64,000 nucleotides of DNA. Source: Leucobacter celer subsp. astrifaciens. GTDB taxonomy: Bacteria > Actinomycetota > Actinomycetes > Actinomycetales > Microbacteriaceae. The notes beneath the pieces were generated by a model. The model was not told the origin of the DNA. It worked only from the letters and a program-made list of their open reading frames with translations, and searched no databases. This document shows, one piece after another, positions 28,248 to 36,395 of the stretch. The first letter of the stretch is position 1, and every line of letters starts with the position of its first letter. The position numbers and the translations under genes were made by a program. Where the stretch lies: the NCBI RefSeq assembly GCF_001273835.1, contig NZ_JHEI01000140.1:1-64000 (forward strand). The letters are read 5' to 3'.

Positions 28248-30029
28248 CTAGCCCTGGGCAGCCAGCCGCACCGGTGCGCTCGCGGCACCGTAGCCCGAAT
28301 ACCCCGCGCGCCGCTCCACGATCTCGAAGAACACATCCCCGATCGTCGGCGTGTAGAAGTGGACGAAGGATCCCGCATCGTCACGGTCGTAGAGCAGTCC
28401 GAGCTCGCGCAGTTCGGCGAGCTCATCGCCGCCGAGGCCGAAGCGGGCGCCGAGATCGTCGTAGTAGTTGCTCGGGATCGGCAGGAACGCAAGGCCCCGC
28501 TCCCTCGCGCGCCGCGCCACCGCCACCGCGTCGTCGACGCGGACGGCGATGTGCCGCGCCATCGCCGGGGCGCTCGGCGGGGCCAGGTTCATCGCGAGCT
28601 GCACCGCCCCGTCGGCGGTGCGCATCACCTGGCTGCGCACGAGCCCCTGAGGCCCCGGCAGCTCGGCCGTCGGCTCGGCGCTCAGCGCGAGCACGCTCGT
28701 GTTGAAGAGGACCGCCTCGTCGAACTGCTGCCAGGGGTATCCGACGTTGACGTGGTCGATCGCGCCGCGCAGCGCGTCATCCACGCGGCCGGCCGCGGGT
28801 GCTCCGCCTTCGAATTCGCCGATCCACGAACGCGTCGCCGGGAGGTCGTTCCAGAAGAGCTGCGTACCGTCGGGCGATTCCACACCGCGCAGCCTCTGCT
28901 CGCCGGCGTAGGTGCGCCGGAACGCCTCAGTCGCGCCGATCGCGAGCGCGCGGCGCATCGCCGCTTCGGCGTCGCCGACGTTCAGACCGAGCCCGGCGAG
29001 CCGTGCGCCGGACTCCCGCGCCTGCTCGTTGAGCACGATATGCGACTTCCCGGCGCTCCACAGCCGCACCGGCTTGCTGCGGTGGCGACCGGCGAACGCG
29101 AAGCCGAGCTGATCGAGCAGCTGGTCGACGTCGGCGAGATCCTCTCCCGCGATCTCCACGAAATCCACGCCGCGCGGGGGTTGGGGGGCGTCGAGCCGAT
29201 CCTCGTCCCAGCCGTTCTCGGCCGCGGTGCGATCGGCGAGCCAGCGCAGTGAACGGAGGGCGTGCTTCGCGGTGGCGTCGGGATCGGTCTGGCGGAAGGT
29301 ATCGTTGAACACTTCGAGCGAGAGCGGCCCGGAGTACCCCGCGCGCAGCACGTGGGACAGGAAGCCGGTCAGGTCGAAGCTCCCTTCGCCGGGGAAGAGC
29401 CGGTGGTGGCGACTCCACGAGAGCACGTCGAGTTCGAGGGCCGGCGCGTCCGCGAGCTGCAGGAAGAAGATCTTGTCGGCGTCGATCTGCTCGATCCCGG
29501 ACGGGTCCAGGCCCAGCGACAGGATGTGGAAGCTGTCGAGGCAGACGCCGAGGTTGAGCCGGTCGGCGAGCTGCACGATCCGCCACGCGTGCCGGTAGTC
29601 GCTCACGTACCGCCCCCACGCCAGCGCCTCGTAGGCGATGCGGATGCCGCGCCGTGCCGCGCGGTCGGCCAGCTCCCCCAGCTGCCTGGCCGCGAGCGCG
29701 TCGTCGTCGATCGTCGCGGTGCCGACGTTACTGCAGAGCAGCAGCAGGTCGGCGCCCAGGCGCTCCATCACGTCGAACTTCGCCTCTGCCCGGCGCAGGT
29801 TGTCCGCGAAGGCATCGGGATCCACCCCCTCGATGTCTCGCATCGGCTGGAACATGTCGATCCGGATCCCGAGCCGCGCGCAGAGCGCCCGGATCTCCTC
29901 GGGCGATTCGTAGGCCGCGACGAGGTCGGCGTCCATGATCTCGACGCCGTCGAAACCCGCCTCCGCGCAGGCGTGCAGCTTCTGGGTGAGTCCGCCCGAC
30001 AGGCAGACCGTGGCGATGGATGTGCGCAT
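28248..30029 (-). CDS. qsuB: 3-dehydroshikimate dehydratase (QsuB type, two-domain)
   Basis: Converts 3-dehydroshikimate to protocatechuate, linking shikimate and quinate use to the beta-ketoadipate pathway. The 593 residues comprise an N-terminal xylose-isomerase-like TIM barrel (1-285) with metal-binding segments VEIMD, AYEALAWGRY, CLDSFHIL and SLEVFND, and a C-terminal half (about 300-593) resembling 4-hydroxyphenylpyruvate dioxygenase (vicinal-oxygen-chelate fold; FVEIAGED, HVNVGYPWQQFDE, FLPIPSNYYDD, FFEIVERRAGYSGYG). This fusion is the normal form of QsuB/QuiC in Actinobacteria and Pseudomonas. The gene follows the MFS importer by 22 bases. Protocatechuate made here would enter PcaHG, encoded 26 kb away in the same window. 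Confidence 0.92.
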   Translation of the reverse strand: MRTSIATVCLSGGLTQKLHACAEAGFDGVEIMDADLVAAYESPEEIRALCARLGIRIDMFQPMRDIEGVDPDAFADNLRRAEAKFDVMERLGADLLLLCSNVGTATIDDDALAARQLGELADRAARRGIRIAYEALAWGRYVSDYRHAWRIVQLADRLNLGVCLDSFHILSLGLDPSGIEQIDADKIFFLQLADAPALELDVLSWSRHHRLFPGEGSFDLTGFLSHVLRAGYSGPLSLEVFNDTFRQTDPDATAKHALRSLRWLADRTAAENGWDEDRLDAPQPPRGVDFVEIAGEDLADVDQLLDQLGFAFAGRHRSKPVRLWSAGKSHIVLNEQARESGARLAGLGLNVGDAEAAMRRALAIGATEAFRRTYAGEQRLRGVESPDGTQLFWNDLPATRSWIGEFEGGAPAAGRVDDALRGAIDHVNVGYPWQQFDEAVLFNTSVLALSAEPTAELPGPQGLVRSQVMRTADGAVQLAMNLAPPSAPAMARHIAVRVDDAVAVARRARERGLAFLPIPSNYYDDLGARFGLGGDELAELRELGLLYDRDDAGSFVHFYTPTIGDVFFEIVERRAGYSGYGAASAPVRLAAQG

Positions 30030-30051
30030 GGTTCCCGTTCTCCCGTTCCTC

Positions 30052-31374
30052 TCAGCGAGTCTCGGGAAGCTTGATCCCGAGCGTGTCGGTGGGCACGTCC
30101 TTGGTCTCGCGGGCGGTGAGCGCCGCGAGCGTCACGATGAGGCAGATCACACCGGTGAAGACCGAGATGATCACCCAGCCGCCCTCGCGAACGCCGCCGA
30201 GCGCGGCGACGATCGATGGCGCGAAGCCGGCCATCAGGAAGCCGATCTGCGTGCCGATCGCGAGACCGGAGAAGCGCACCCGCGCCGAGAACATCTCGCC
30301 GTAGAACGACGGCCACACGGCGTTCGCGGCCGCGTATCCGCACGAGAACGTGAGGATCGCGAGCAGGAAGGTGAGGAGGACGCTGTCGCCGCTCATCGAC
30401 AGCATGTAGAAGGGCATGAACACCGCCGACGAGATCGCACCGTAAATGAAGACGGGCTTGCGGCCGATCTTGTCGGCGAGCATCGCGAAGAGCGGCTGCG
30501 TGCCGAGGGCGACGATGTTGGCGACGACGACGAGCCACAGCGTGATGCTCTGGGCGAGCCCGACCTCCACGCCGTAGGCGATGGCGAGGTTGCCGAACAC
30601 GGTCGAGACCGCGGCGATGAAGGCGCACAGGATCACGCGCAGCACGTCGCGCCAGTGATCGCGCATCAGCGGAACGAGCGGGATCTTCGCGATCTCGCCC
30701 TGCGCCTTCGCGTCGGCGAAGGCCGGCGGCTCGTGCAGCGTGCGGCGGATGTAGAAGGTGACGACCACCACCACGGCGCTCAGCCAGAACGGGATGCGCC
30801 AGGCCCACTCGTACTTGAAGGGATTGTCATCGGAGAGCATCGTCACCGGCAGGAAGACGAAGGCCGCGAGGATCTGACCGCCCTGCGTGCCCGTGAGGGT
30901 CCACGAGGTGAAGAACGAGCGGCGGTTGTCGGGCGCGTGCTCCAGCGACAACGACGAGGCACCCGCCTGCTCGCCGGCCGCGGAGAGTCCCTGCATGAGG
31001 CGGCAGAGCACGAGCAGGATCGGGGCGAACCAGCCGATCTGCGCGAAGGTCGGCAGGCAGCCGATGATGAACGTCGCCACGCCCATCAGCACGAGTGTGA
31101 ACATGAGCACGCGCTGGCGACCGATCCGGTCTCCGTAGTGGCCGAGGATCACGGCGCCGACGGGGCGCGCGATGTACGCGAACCCGAAGGTCGCGAGAGA
31201 CATCACGAGGGCTGCTTCGTCCCCGCTCGGGAAGAAGATGCGCGGAAAGATCAGCGCTGCGGCGGTGCCGAAGATGAAGAAGTCGTAGTATTCGACGGCG
31301 CTGCCCATGAAACTGGCGAGCGCCGCCTTGACCGGCGTCTTGCCGGTCTGCCCGGCGGTTGTCTTCGTTGACAT
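30052..31374 (-). CDS. qsuA: MFS metabolite:H+ symporter, probable shikimate importer
   Basis: A 440-residue transporter of the metabolite:H+ symporter family (ShiA/ProP-like) with 12 predicted helices. Family marks: VKAALASFMGSAVEYYDFFIFGTAAALIFP at the N-terminus, the loop 2-3 motif GHYGDRIGRQRVL, CRLMQGLSAAGEQAG in helix 4-5, and DKIGRKPVF in the central loop. Context, between shikimate dehydrogenase and 3-dehydroshikimate dehydratase, points to shikimate (or 3-dehydroshikimate) uptake. The ATG at 31374 leaves a 13-base gap after the dehydrogenase stop; an in-frame start at 31413 would overlap the dehydrogenase by 26 bases. Confidence 0.88.
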   Translation of the reverse strand: MSTKTTAGQTGKTPVKAALASFMGSAVEYYDFFIFGTAAALIFPRIFFPSGDEAALVMSLATFGFAYIARPVGAVILGHYGDRIGRQRVLMFTLVLMGVATFIIGCLPTFAQIGWFAPILLVLCRLMQGLSAAGEQAGASSLSLEHAPDNRRSFFTSWTLTGTQGGQILAAFVFLPVTMLSDDNPFKYEWAWRIPFWLSAVVVVVTFYIRRTLHEPPAFADAKAQGEIAKIPLVPLMRDHWRDVLRVILCAFIAAVSTVFGNLAIAYGVEVGLAQSITLWLVVVANIVALGTQPLFAMLADKIGRKPVFIYGAISSAVFMPFYMLSMSGDSVLLTFLLAILTFSCGYAAANAVWPSFYGEMFSARVRFSGLAIGTQIGFLMAGFAPSIVAALGGVREGGWVIISVFTGVICLIVTLAALTARETKDVPTDTLGIKLPETR

Positions 31375-31387
31375 CTGTGACGTCTCT

Positions 31388-32263
31388 CTATTCGTGAGTG
31401 CGGTGCTCGTCATCGAGCATCTGATGGAAGTGACGCATCATGCGTTCGGGATCGGCCTCTCGGCCGGTGATGAGGCGGAAGGCGTCGACGGCCTGGAACA
31501 CCGCCATGCCTCCCCCGTCGAGCGTCGCGCAGCCCAGCGCTCGCGCGCCGCGCAGCAGTTCGGTCTCGATCGGGCGGTAGACGATGTCCGCCACCCAGAG
31601 CTCGGGTCGCAGGAGCGAGAGGTCGAAGGGGGCCCCGGGATGCTCGCGCATGCCGCAGGGCGTGCAGTGCACGACACCGTCGGCCTCGGCGAGCCGCTCG
31701 GGCAGCGCTTCGGGGCCGACACCTTCGATCTCGGCTCCGTGGCGGCTGGTGAGATCGGCTGCGAGGCGGATCGCGCGCTCCGCATCGAGGTCGACGATGC
31801 TGAGGCGGCGCGTCCCGAGGCGGATCAGCGCGTTGGCGACCGCCGATCCCGCGCCCCCGGCTCCGAGCTGCACGACTCGGTCGGTGCGCGCCGCGGGCAT
31901 CCCCGCCCGGAATGCCGCCTCGAACCCCGTGGTGTCGGTGTTGTAGCCGACGCGGCCCTCCGCGGTGAAGAGCACCGTGTTGACGGCGCCGAGCGCCTCG
32001 GCCCCGGGGTCGACCCGGTCGAGGTGCTCGAGCGCGAGCTGCTTGCAGGGATGGGTGATGTTGAGCGCATCGAAGCCCAGGCGCTCGGCCCAGACGAGGA
32101 TCTCCGGAAGCAGCTCCGGCCCGATCCCGAGGGCGGTGAGGTCGATGGGCCGGTAGACGTAGTCGAGTCCCTGCGCGCTCCCCTCGGCGGCGTGCATCGG
32201 GGGAGTCAGCGACGGCGTGACCCCCGCTCCGACGAGGCCCGCGAGAAATGACGTCGAGGTCAC
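31388..32263 (-). CDS. qsuD: Shikimate dehydrogenase, catabolic NAD-type
   Basis: A 291-residue AroE-family enzyme. The catalytic Lys74 (NITHPCKQ) and Asp110 (YNTDTTGF) are present, and the Rossmann loop GAGGAGSAV (134-142) follows. The second nucleotide-binding strand ends IVDLD: Asp158 replaces the NRT-type motif that binds the 2'-phosphate in NADPH-dependent biosynthetic AroE. Family knowledge therefore suggests NAD+ preference and oxidation of shikimate (possibly quinate) to 3-dehydroshikimate, as in QsuD of C. glutamicum. The start is GTG with an AAAGGAG site; it is the first gene of the operon qsuD-MFS-qsuB-tetR. Confidence 0.9.
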   Translation of the reverse strand: MTSTSFLAGLVGAGVTPSLTPPMHAAEGSAQGLDYVYRPIDLTALGIGPELLPEILVWAERLGFDALNITHPCKQLALEHLDRVDPGAEALGAVNTVLFTAEGRVGYNTDTTGFEAAFRAGMPAARTDRVVQLGAGGAGSAVANALIRLGTRRLSIVDLDAERAIRLAADLTSRHGAEIEGVGPEALPERLAEADGVVHCTPCGMREHPGAPFDLSLLRPELWVADIVYRPIETELLRGARALGCATLDGGGMAVFQAVDAFRLITGREADPERMMRHFHQMLDDEHRTHE

Positions 32264-32292
32264 GGCGCTCCTTTGCGACTCGGTGCGTGTTT

Positions 32293-32312
32293 CCGGTTAA
32301 TGTACTAACCGG
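32293..32312. promoter_or_regulatory. TetR-type operator of the shikimate operon
   Basis: Perfect palindrome CCGGTTA-N6-TAACCGG, 30 bases before the qsuD start and inside its promoter region. Probable binding site for the operon's TetR protein. Confidence 0.65.
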
Positions 32313-32403
32313 TACGTCCATGTTACGGCACGATGACGACATGTCAAGTTCCGAGTGCGTTCGGATGATCGGGATCCCCGCCGAGATTCCCAGCCGAGGC
32401 CGC

Positions 32404-32438
32404 GGCCCGCTCCGCCCGCCCCGAGGGCGGAGCGGGCC
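32404..32438 (-). terminator. Terminator of the pcaR-like gene
   Basis: Perfect 14-bp GC stem (GGCCCGCTCCGCCC and complement) with a 7-base loop, about 70 bases after the IclR stop and before the shikimate promoter. No T-tract. Confidence 0.65.
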
Positions 32439-32510
32439 GGGCGGCACTCGCGATTCAGCCTCGACATCCGCCTCTCGGACAGAACTCGGCGAGCCTCGAC
32501 GGAACGCGGG

Positions 32511-33281
32511 TTACAGCAGGCGCAGGTCGGCCTCGATCGCGGCCACCGTCTCGAGCAGCAGGGGCAGATGGTGCTCTCGGAGCTGCTCGATCGAGGCGCG
32601 ACTCGCGCTGGTCGAGACGTTCACCGCGGCGACGACCCGCCCGTCCCTGCCGCGCACCGGCGCCGCCGCCGATCGCAACCCCGTCTCGAGCTCCCCGTCG
32701 ACGATGGCCCAGCCCTGCTGCCGCACCCGTGCGAACTCGGCCCGGATCTTCTCGGCATCTGCGAGGGTGCGCTCGGTGAGGGCCGCGAGCTGACTCGACT
32801 CGAGCGCCGCTACGATCCCCTCCTCCGGCAGCGCCGCCAGCAGCACGCGCCCCATGCTCGTGGCGTAGGCGGGGAAGCGTGTGCCGATCGTGATGCCGAC
32901 CGTCATGATGCGGCGGGTGGGCACGCGCGCCACGTACACGATCTCAGTGCTGTCGAGCACGGCCGCCGACACCGACTCGTCGACGGCCCTCGAGAGCTGT
33001 TCGAGGTGGGGCTGCATCGTCTCGGGCAGCGACAGCGCCGAGAGATAGCTGAAGCCGAGTTCGAGCACGCGCGGCGTGAGGGCGAAGCGGCGGCCGTCGC
33101 TGCGCACGTACCCGAGCGCCTCGAGCGTGCGCAGGAAGCGACGGGCGGCCGCAGCGGGAATCTCGGCGCGGCGGGCCACCTCGCTGAGGGTGAGTTCCGC
33201 GTGATCAGCATCGAAGGCACGGATCACCGCGATCCCGCGCGCGAGCGACTGCACGAAGTCGGCGCTCTGCGGTTCTTCCAT
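32511..33281 (-). CDS. pcaR: IclR-family regulator, PcaR-like
   Basis: A 256-residue regulator. The N-terminus FVQSLARGIAVIRAFDADHAELTLSEVARRAEIPAAAARRFLRTLEALGYV is the winged helix typical of the PcaR/PcaU/PobR subgroup, and the rest is the IclR effector domain (VYVARVPTRRIMTVGITIGTRFPAYATSMGRVLLA). PcaR proteins activate or repress pca genes in response to beta-ketoadipate or protocatechuate. It lies directly after pcaIJF on the same strand, so it probably controls that operon. Start could be GTG 33284 or ATG 33281. Its upstream region holds a widely spaced 13-bp inverted repeat. Confidence 0.85.
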   Translation of the reverse strand: MEEPQSADFVQSLARGIAVIRAFDADHAELTLSEVARRAEIPAAAARRFLRTLEALGYVRSDGRRFALTPRVLELGFSYLSALSLPETMQPHLEQLSRAVDESVSAAVLDSTEIVYVARVPTRRIMTVGITIGTRFPAYATSMGRVLLAALPEEGIVAALESSQLAALTERTLADAEKIRAEFARVRQQGWAIVDGELETGLRSAAAPVRGRDGRVVAAVNVSTSASRASIEQLREHHLPLLLETVAAIEADLRLL

Positions 33282-33294
33282 CACTCTGCCAACG

Positions 33295-33360
33295 ATATGG
33301 GATCTGCCGGAGATATGCCGATTCTTGTTCGAACGCGCCTATGATCAGCAGATCCCATAT
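33295..33360. promoter_or_regulatory. Widely spaced inverted repeat upstream of pcaR
   Basis: ATATGGGATCTGC (33295-33307) is repeated in inverted orientation at 33348-33360, 40 bases apart, in the 148-base gap between pcaF and pcaR. Possible two-site operator for autoregulation, or the stem of a long hairpin. Confidence 0.55.
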
Positions 33361-33428
33361 GCACGGACGACCCGCTGGCCCCCGAGCCGGCGATACCCCC
33401 ACCGGCCCGGAGACAGAACCACGCGCGC

Positions 33429-34598
33429 CTACCGCTCCAGCACGACCGCGAGCCCCTGGCCGACACCGATGCAGATCGCGGCCACCGCGACGCCGCCGCC
33501 GCGACGCTTCAGCTCGTGCGCGGCGTGGCCGATGATGCGGCCGCCGGAGGCCCCCAGCGGGTGGCCGATCGCGATCGCGCCGCCGTGGATGTTGAGCTTC
33601 TCGGGGTCGAGCTCGGGCCAGCCCGCGAGACAAGCGAGGCTCTGCGACGCGAACGCCTCGTTGAGCTCCACGAAATCGACGTCGGCCCAGGTCTTGCCCG
33701 CACGGGCGAGCGCCTTGTTGGCGGCCTCGATCGGCGCGATGGGGAAGTCATCGGGATCGACGCCGTGCGCGGCCCGGCCCGCGATGCGGGCGAGCGGCTC
33801 GGCGTCGAGCGCGCCCTCCGCCCCGAGTAGCACCGCCGAGGCGCCGTCGTTGATCGACGAGGAGTTGCCCGCGGTCACCGTGCCGTCCGCGGTGAACAGC
33901 GCCTTGAGGCCTGCGAGCCTCTCCACGGTGCTGCCATCCCGGATCCCCTCGTCGCGGGCCAGCTCCGCGCCGGGCACCTGCACGATCTCGGCGTCGTAGG
34001 CGCCGGCCGCCCATGCCTCGGCGGCGAGACGGTGTGAACGCACGGCGAACGCGTCCTGCGCCTCGCGGGTGATGCCCCACTCACGGGCCGTCTTCTCCGC
34101 CGCCTCGCCGTTCGAGATCGTCCAGTGCTTCGGCAGCGCCCGGTTGACCATGCGCCACCCGATCGAGGTGTTCCACATGGTCTGATTGCCCACGGCCGGC
34201 CACGGCTTCGCCGACTTCTCGACCACGAACGGGGCGCGCGACATCGATTCCACGCCCCCGGCGAGGATCACCTCGGCGTCGCCCGACTCGATCGCCCGCG
34301 ACCCCTGGATCACGGCCTCGACCGACGACGCGCAGAGCCGGTTCACGGTGGTGCCCGTGACGGTCGTCGGGAATCCCGCGAGCAGCGCACCGAAGCGGGC
34401 CACGTTGCGGTTGTCCTCACCCGCCTGGTTCGCGTCGCCGAAGATCACGTCCTCGATGCGGGCCGGGTCGATGCCGGTGCGGTCGACCGCGGCTCGCATC
34501 ACCACGGCCGCGAGATCGTCCGGGCGGATCCCCGACAGCGCGCCGGCCGCCCGCCCGAAGGGGGTGCGCACGGCGTCGTAGATGAAGGTGGAGGTCAT
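33429..34598 (-). CDS. pcaF: Beta-ketoadipyl-CoA thiolase PcaF
   Basis: A 389-residue degradative thiolase that splits 3-oxoadipyl-CoA with CoA into succinyl-CoA and acetyl-CoA, the last step of the beta-ketoadipate pathway. Catalytic residues are all visible: Cys89 (VNRLCASS), His346 (GHPLGASGGR) and Cys376 (CIGVGQG). The NRLC context is the PcaF type, unlike the NAVC context of the second thiolase in the window. It follows pcaIJ (94-base gap that holds a dispersed repeat) and precedes pcaR. Confidence 0.92.
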   Translation of the reverse strand: MTSTFIYDAVRTPFGRAAGALSGIRPDDLAAVVMRAAVDRTGIDPARIEDVIFGDANQAGEDNRNVARFGALLAGFPTTVTGTTVNRLCASSVEAVIQGSRAIESGDAEVILAGGVESMSRAPFVVEKSAKPWPAVGNQTMWNTSIGWRMVNRALPKHWTISNGEAAEKTAREWGITREAQDAFAVRSHRLAAEAWAAGAYDAEIVQVPGAELARDEGIRDGSTVERLAGLKALFTADGTVTAGNSSSINDGASAVLLGAEGALDAEPLARIAGRAAHGVDPDDFPIAPIEAANKALARAGKTWADVDFVELNEAFASQSLACLAGWPELDPEKLNIHGGAIAIGHPLGASGGRIIGHAAHELKRRGGGVAVAAICIGVGQGLAVVLER

Positions 34599-34639
34599 CC
34601 TGGTTCTCCTTGAGAATTGCTTCGGTGGTTCGATACTTC

Positions 34640-34684
34640 GTCTCGTGCGGTTTCGACTCGCTCCGCTCGCTCAACCGGCGGCGG
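34640..34684. repeat. GAGCGAGTCGAAA dispersed repeat inside the pcaIJF operon
   Basis: A single copy of GGTTTCGACTCGCTCCGCTC followed by GCTCAACCGGCGG between pcaJ and pcaF. The same element occurs at 9.68, 17.15, 17.19, 7.51 and 60.32 kb. A solitary half can fold only weakly. Confidence 0.75.
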
Positions 34685-34692
34685 ATGACGGA

Positions 34693-35337
34693 TTAGGTGG
34701 CGTCCGCCAGGTCCAGGCTTGTCAGGTCGCGCAAGCCCGCGACGGTGTTATCGCCGAACAGCTCGCGCACCGCGAAGCCGTCGGGGGTCACGTCGAAGAT
34801 CGCGTGGTCGGTGTAGACGCGCGACACGCAGCCCACCCCCGTGAGCGGGTAGCTGCACGCCGCGACGAGCTTCGATTCGCCCTGCTTCGTCAGCAGATCG
34901 GTCATCACGAAGACGTCCTTGGCACCGATCGCGAGATCCATCGCCCCGCCGACCGCGGGGATCGCACCCGGTGCCCCCGTCGACCAGTTCGCGAGGTCGC
35001 CGTTCTCGGCCACCTGGAAGGCCCCGAGCACGCACACGTCGAGGTGCCCGCCGCGCATCATGCCGAAGGAGTCGGCGTGGTGGAAGTAGGCGGCGCCGGC
35101 CACGGCGGTCACGGCCTGCTTGCCCGCGTTGATGAGGTCGGGATCGATCCGTCCCTCCTCCGGCGCGGATCCCATGCCCAGCATGCCGTTCTCGGTGTGC
35201 AGGATGATCTCCTCGTCCTCGGGCAGGTAGTTCGCCACGAGCGTGGGGGCCCCGATCCCGAGGTTGACGATCGACCCCTCCGGGATATCGGCGGCGATGC
35301 GCGCCGCGAGGTCCTGCCGACTGATCCTGGTGCTCAT
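34693..35337 (-). CDS. pcaJ: 3-oxoadipate CoA-transferase, subunit B
   Basis: A 214-residue beta subunit that carries the catalytic glutamate of the CoA-transferase: Glu49 in LHTENGMLGMG forms the acyl-CoA intermediate. The GGAMDLAIGAKDVFVMTD and SYPLTG segments are typical of PcaJ. With PcaI it moves CoA from succinyl-CoA to 3-oxoadipate. The start overlaps pcaI by four bases. Confidence 0.92.
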   Translation of the reverse strand: MSTRISRQDLAARIAADIPEGSIVNLGIGAPTLVANYLPEDEEIILHTENGMLGMGSAPEEGRIDPDLINAGKQAVTAVAGAAYFHHADSFGMMRGGHLDVCVLGAFQVAENGDLANWSTGAPGAIPAVGGAMDLAIGAKDVFVMTDLLTKQGESKLVAACSYPLTGVGCVSRVYTDHAIFDVTPDGFAVRELFGDNTVAGLRDLTSLDLADAT

Positions 35338-36098
35338 CGTGCTGCCCCCTCTGTGTTCTCGGCGAGGTTCTCGGCGAGCGGCCTGCCCTCCAGATCCACT
35401 CCGCCCACGAACTCGCCGTCGCGCAGCCAGCGCCGCTCGCCCACCGCGACGACACGATCCACGAAGATCCCCGGTGTCACGACGGTCTCGGGATCGATCG
35501 CGCCGAGCTCCACGAACTCGTCGACCTGCACGATGGTCGTGGCCGCCGCCGTCGCCATGATCGGCCCGAAGTTGCGCGCGGTCTCACGGTAGACGAGGTT
35601 GCCCCAGCGGTCGGCCCGGCGGGCGCTCACGAGCGCGTAGTCCGCCCTGATCGGATACTCGAGCGCGTAGACCCGACCGTCGATCTCGCGGGTCTCCTTG
35701 CCCTCGGCGAGCTGCGTCCCCACGCCCGTCGGGGTGAAGAAGGCGCCGATCCCGGCACCCGCGGCGCGGATGCGCTCGGCGAGGTTGCCCTGGGGCACCA
35801 GTTCGAGTTCGATGGCGCCCTCGCGGTAGAGACCATCGAACACCCACGAGTCGGATTGCCTCGGGAAGGAGCAGATGATCTTGCGCACCCGCCGCTTCGC
35901 GAGCAGGGCCGCGAGGCCGGTATCGCCGTTGCCGGCGTTGTTGTTCACGATCGTGAGCTCGCTCGCACCCTGAGCGATGAGCGCGTCGATCAGCTCGACC
36001 GGCTGCCCCGCGCGGCCGAAGCCGCCGATCATCACGGTTGCGCCGTCCCGGATCCCCGCGACCGCCTCTTCGACCGTCTGGACTCTCTTGTCGATCAT
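35334..36098 (-). CDS. pcaI: 3-oxoadipate CoA-transferase, subunit A
   Basis: A 254-residue alpha subunit with the CoA-binding segments VMIGGFGRAGQPVELIDAL, VNNNAGNGDTGLAALL, and FFTPTGVGTQLAEGKE. Partner of PcaJ and first gene of pcaIJF-pcaR. Its promoter, TTACAA-18-TATAGT (36155 to 36126 on the minus strand), has an IclR-type palindrome in the spacer. Confidence 0.93.
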   Translation of the reverse strand: MIDKRVQTVEEAVAGIRDGATVMIGGFGRAGQPVELIDALIAQGASELTIVNNNAGNGDTGLAALLAKRRVRKIICSFPRQSDSWVFDGLYREGAIELELVPQGNLAERIRAAGAGIGAFFTPTGVGTQLAEGKETREIDGRVYALEYPIRADYALVSARRADRWGNLVYRETARNFGPIMATAAATTIVQVDEFVELGAIDPETVVTPGIFVDRVVAVGERRWLRDGEFVGGVDLEGRPLAENLAENTEGAAR

Positions 36099-36125
36099 CC
36101 GCTCGCTCCCATTTTCGCTCTGCGA

Positions 36126-36155
36126 ACTATATTTCGTTTATCGAAATAATTGTAA
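36126..36155 (-). promoter_or_regulatory. pcaIJF promoter with IclR-type operator
   Basis: On the minus strand: -35 TTACAA (36155-36150), an 18-base spacer and -10 TATAGT (36131-36126). The spacer is filled by the palindrome TATTTCG-N5-CGAAATA (36130-36148), which resembles IclR-family operators. Bound PcaR-like protein would lie between the two promoter boxes. Confidence 0.7.
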
Positions 36156-36222
36156 CCCGGGCCGGGCTCGGATGGAACCCCCGATACGATCGGCCAGGCG
36201 ATCCGCGGGCGTCAACGCACCA

Positions 36223-36275
36223 CGGAGTCCCGGATGGCTGCTTCCGTCACGGGGAAGCAGCCATCCGGGACTCCG
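36223..36275 (-). terminator. Long perfect hairpin downstream of the FUSC gene
   Basis: Perfect 23-bp arms (36223-36245 and 36253-36275) with a 7-base loop, about 110 bases after the FUSC stop and before the pcaI promoter. No T-tract; probably terminates or insulates. Confidence 0.7.
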
Positions 36276-36305
36276 CGTGTGCGGGGCAGGGGCTGCGGTG
36301 CAGCG

Positions 36306-36395
36306 GGCCCGGCCGTCAGGCGGAGCCGAGGCCCGAACGTCAGGCGGTGCCAAGGCCCGGCCGTCAGGCGGTGCCGAGGCCCGAAGGTCAGGCGG
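36306..36395. repeat. 24-bp tandem repeat, nearly four units
   Basis: Units of GGCCCGGCCGTCAGGCGGAG plus four bases start at 36306, 36330, 36354 and 36378, with alternating GGCC/GAAC variants. The last unit runs into the stop codon of the FUSC gene. Confidence 0.85.
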
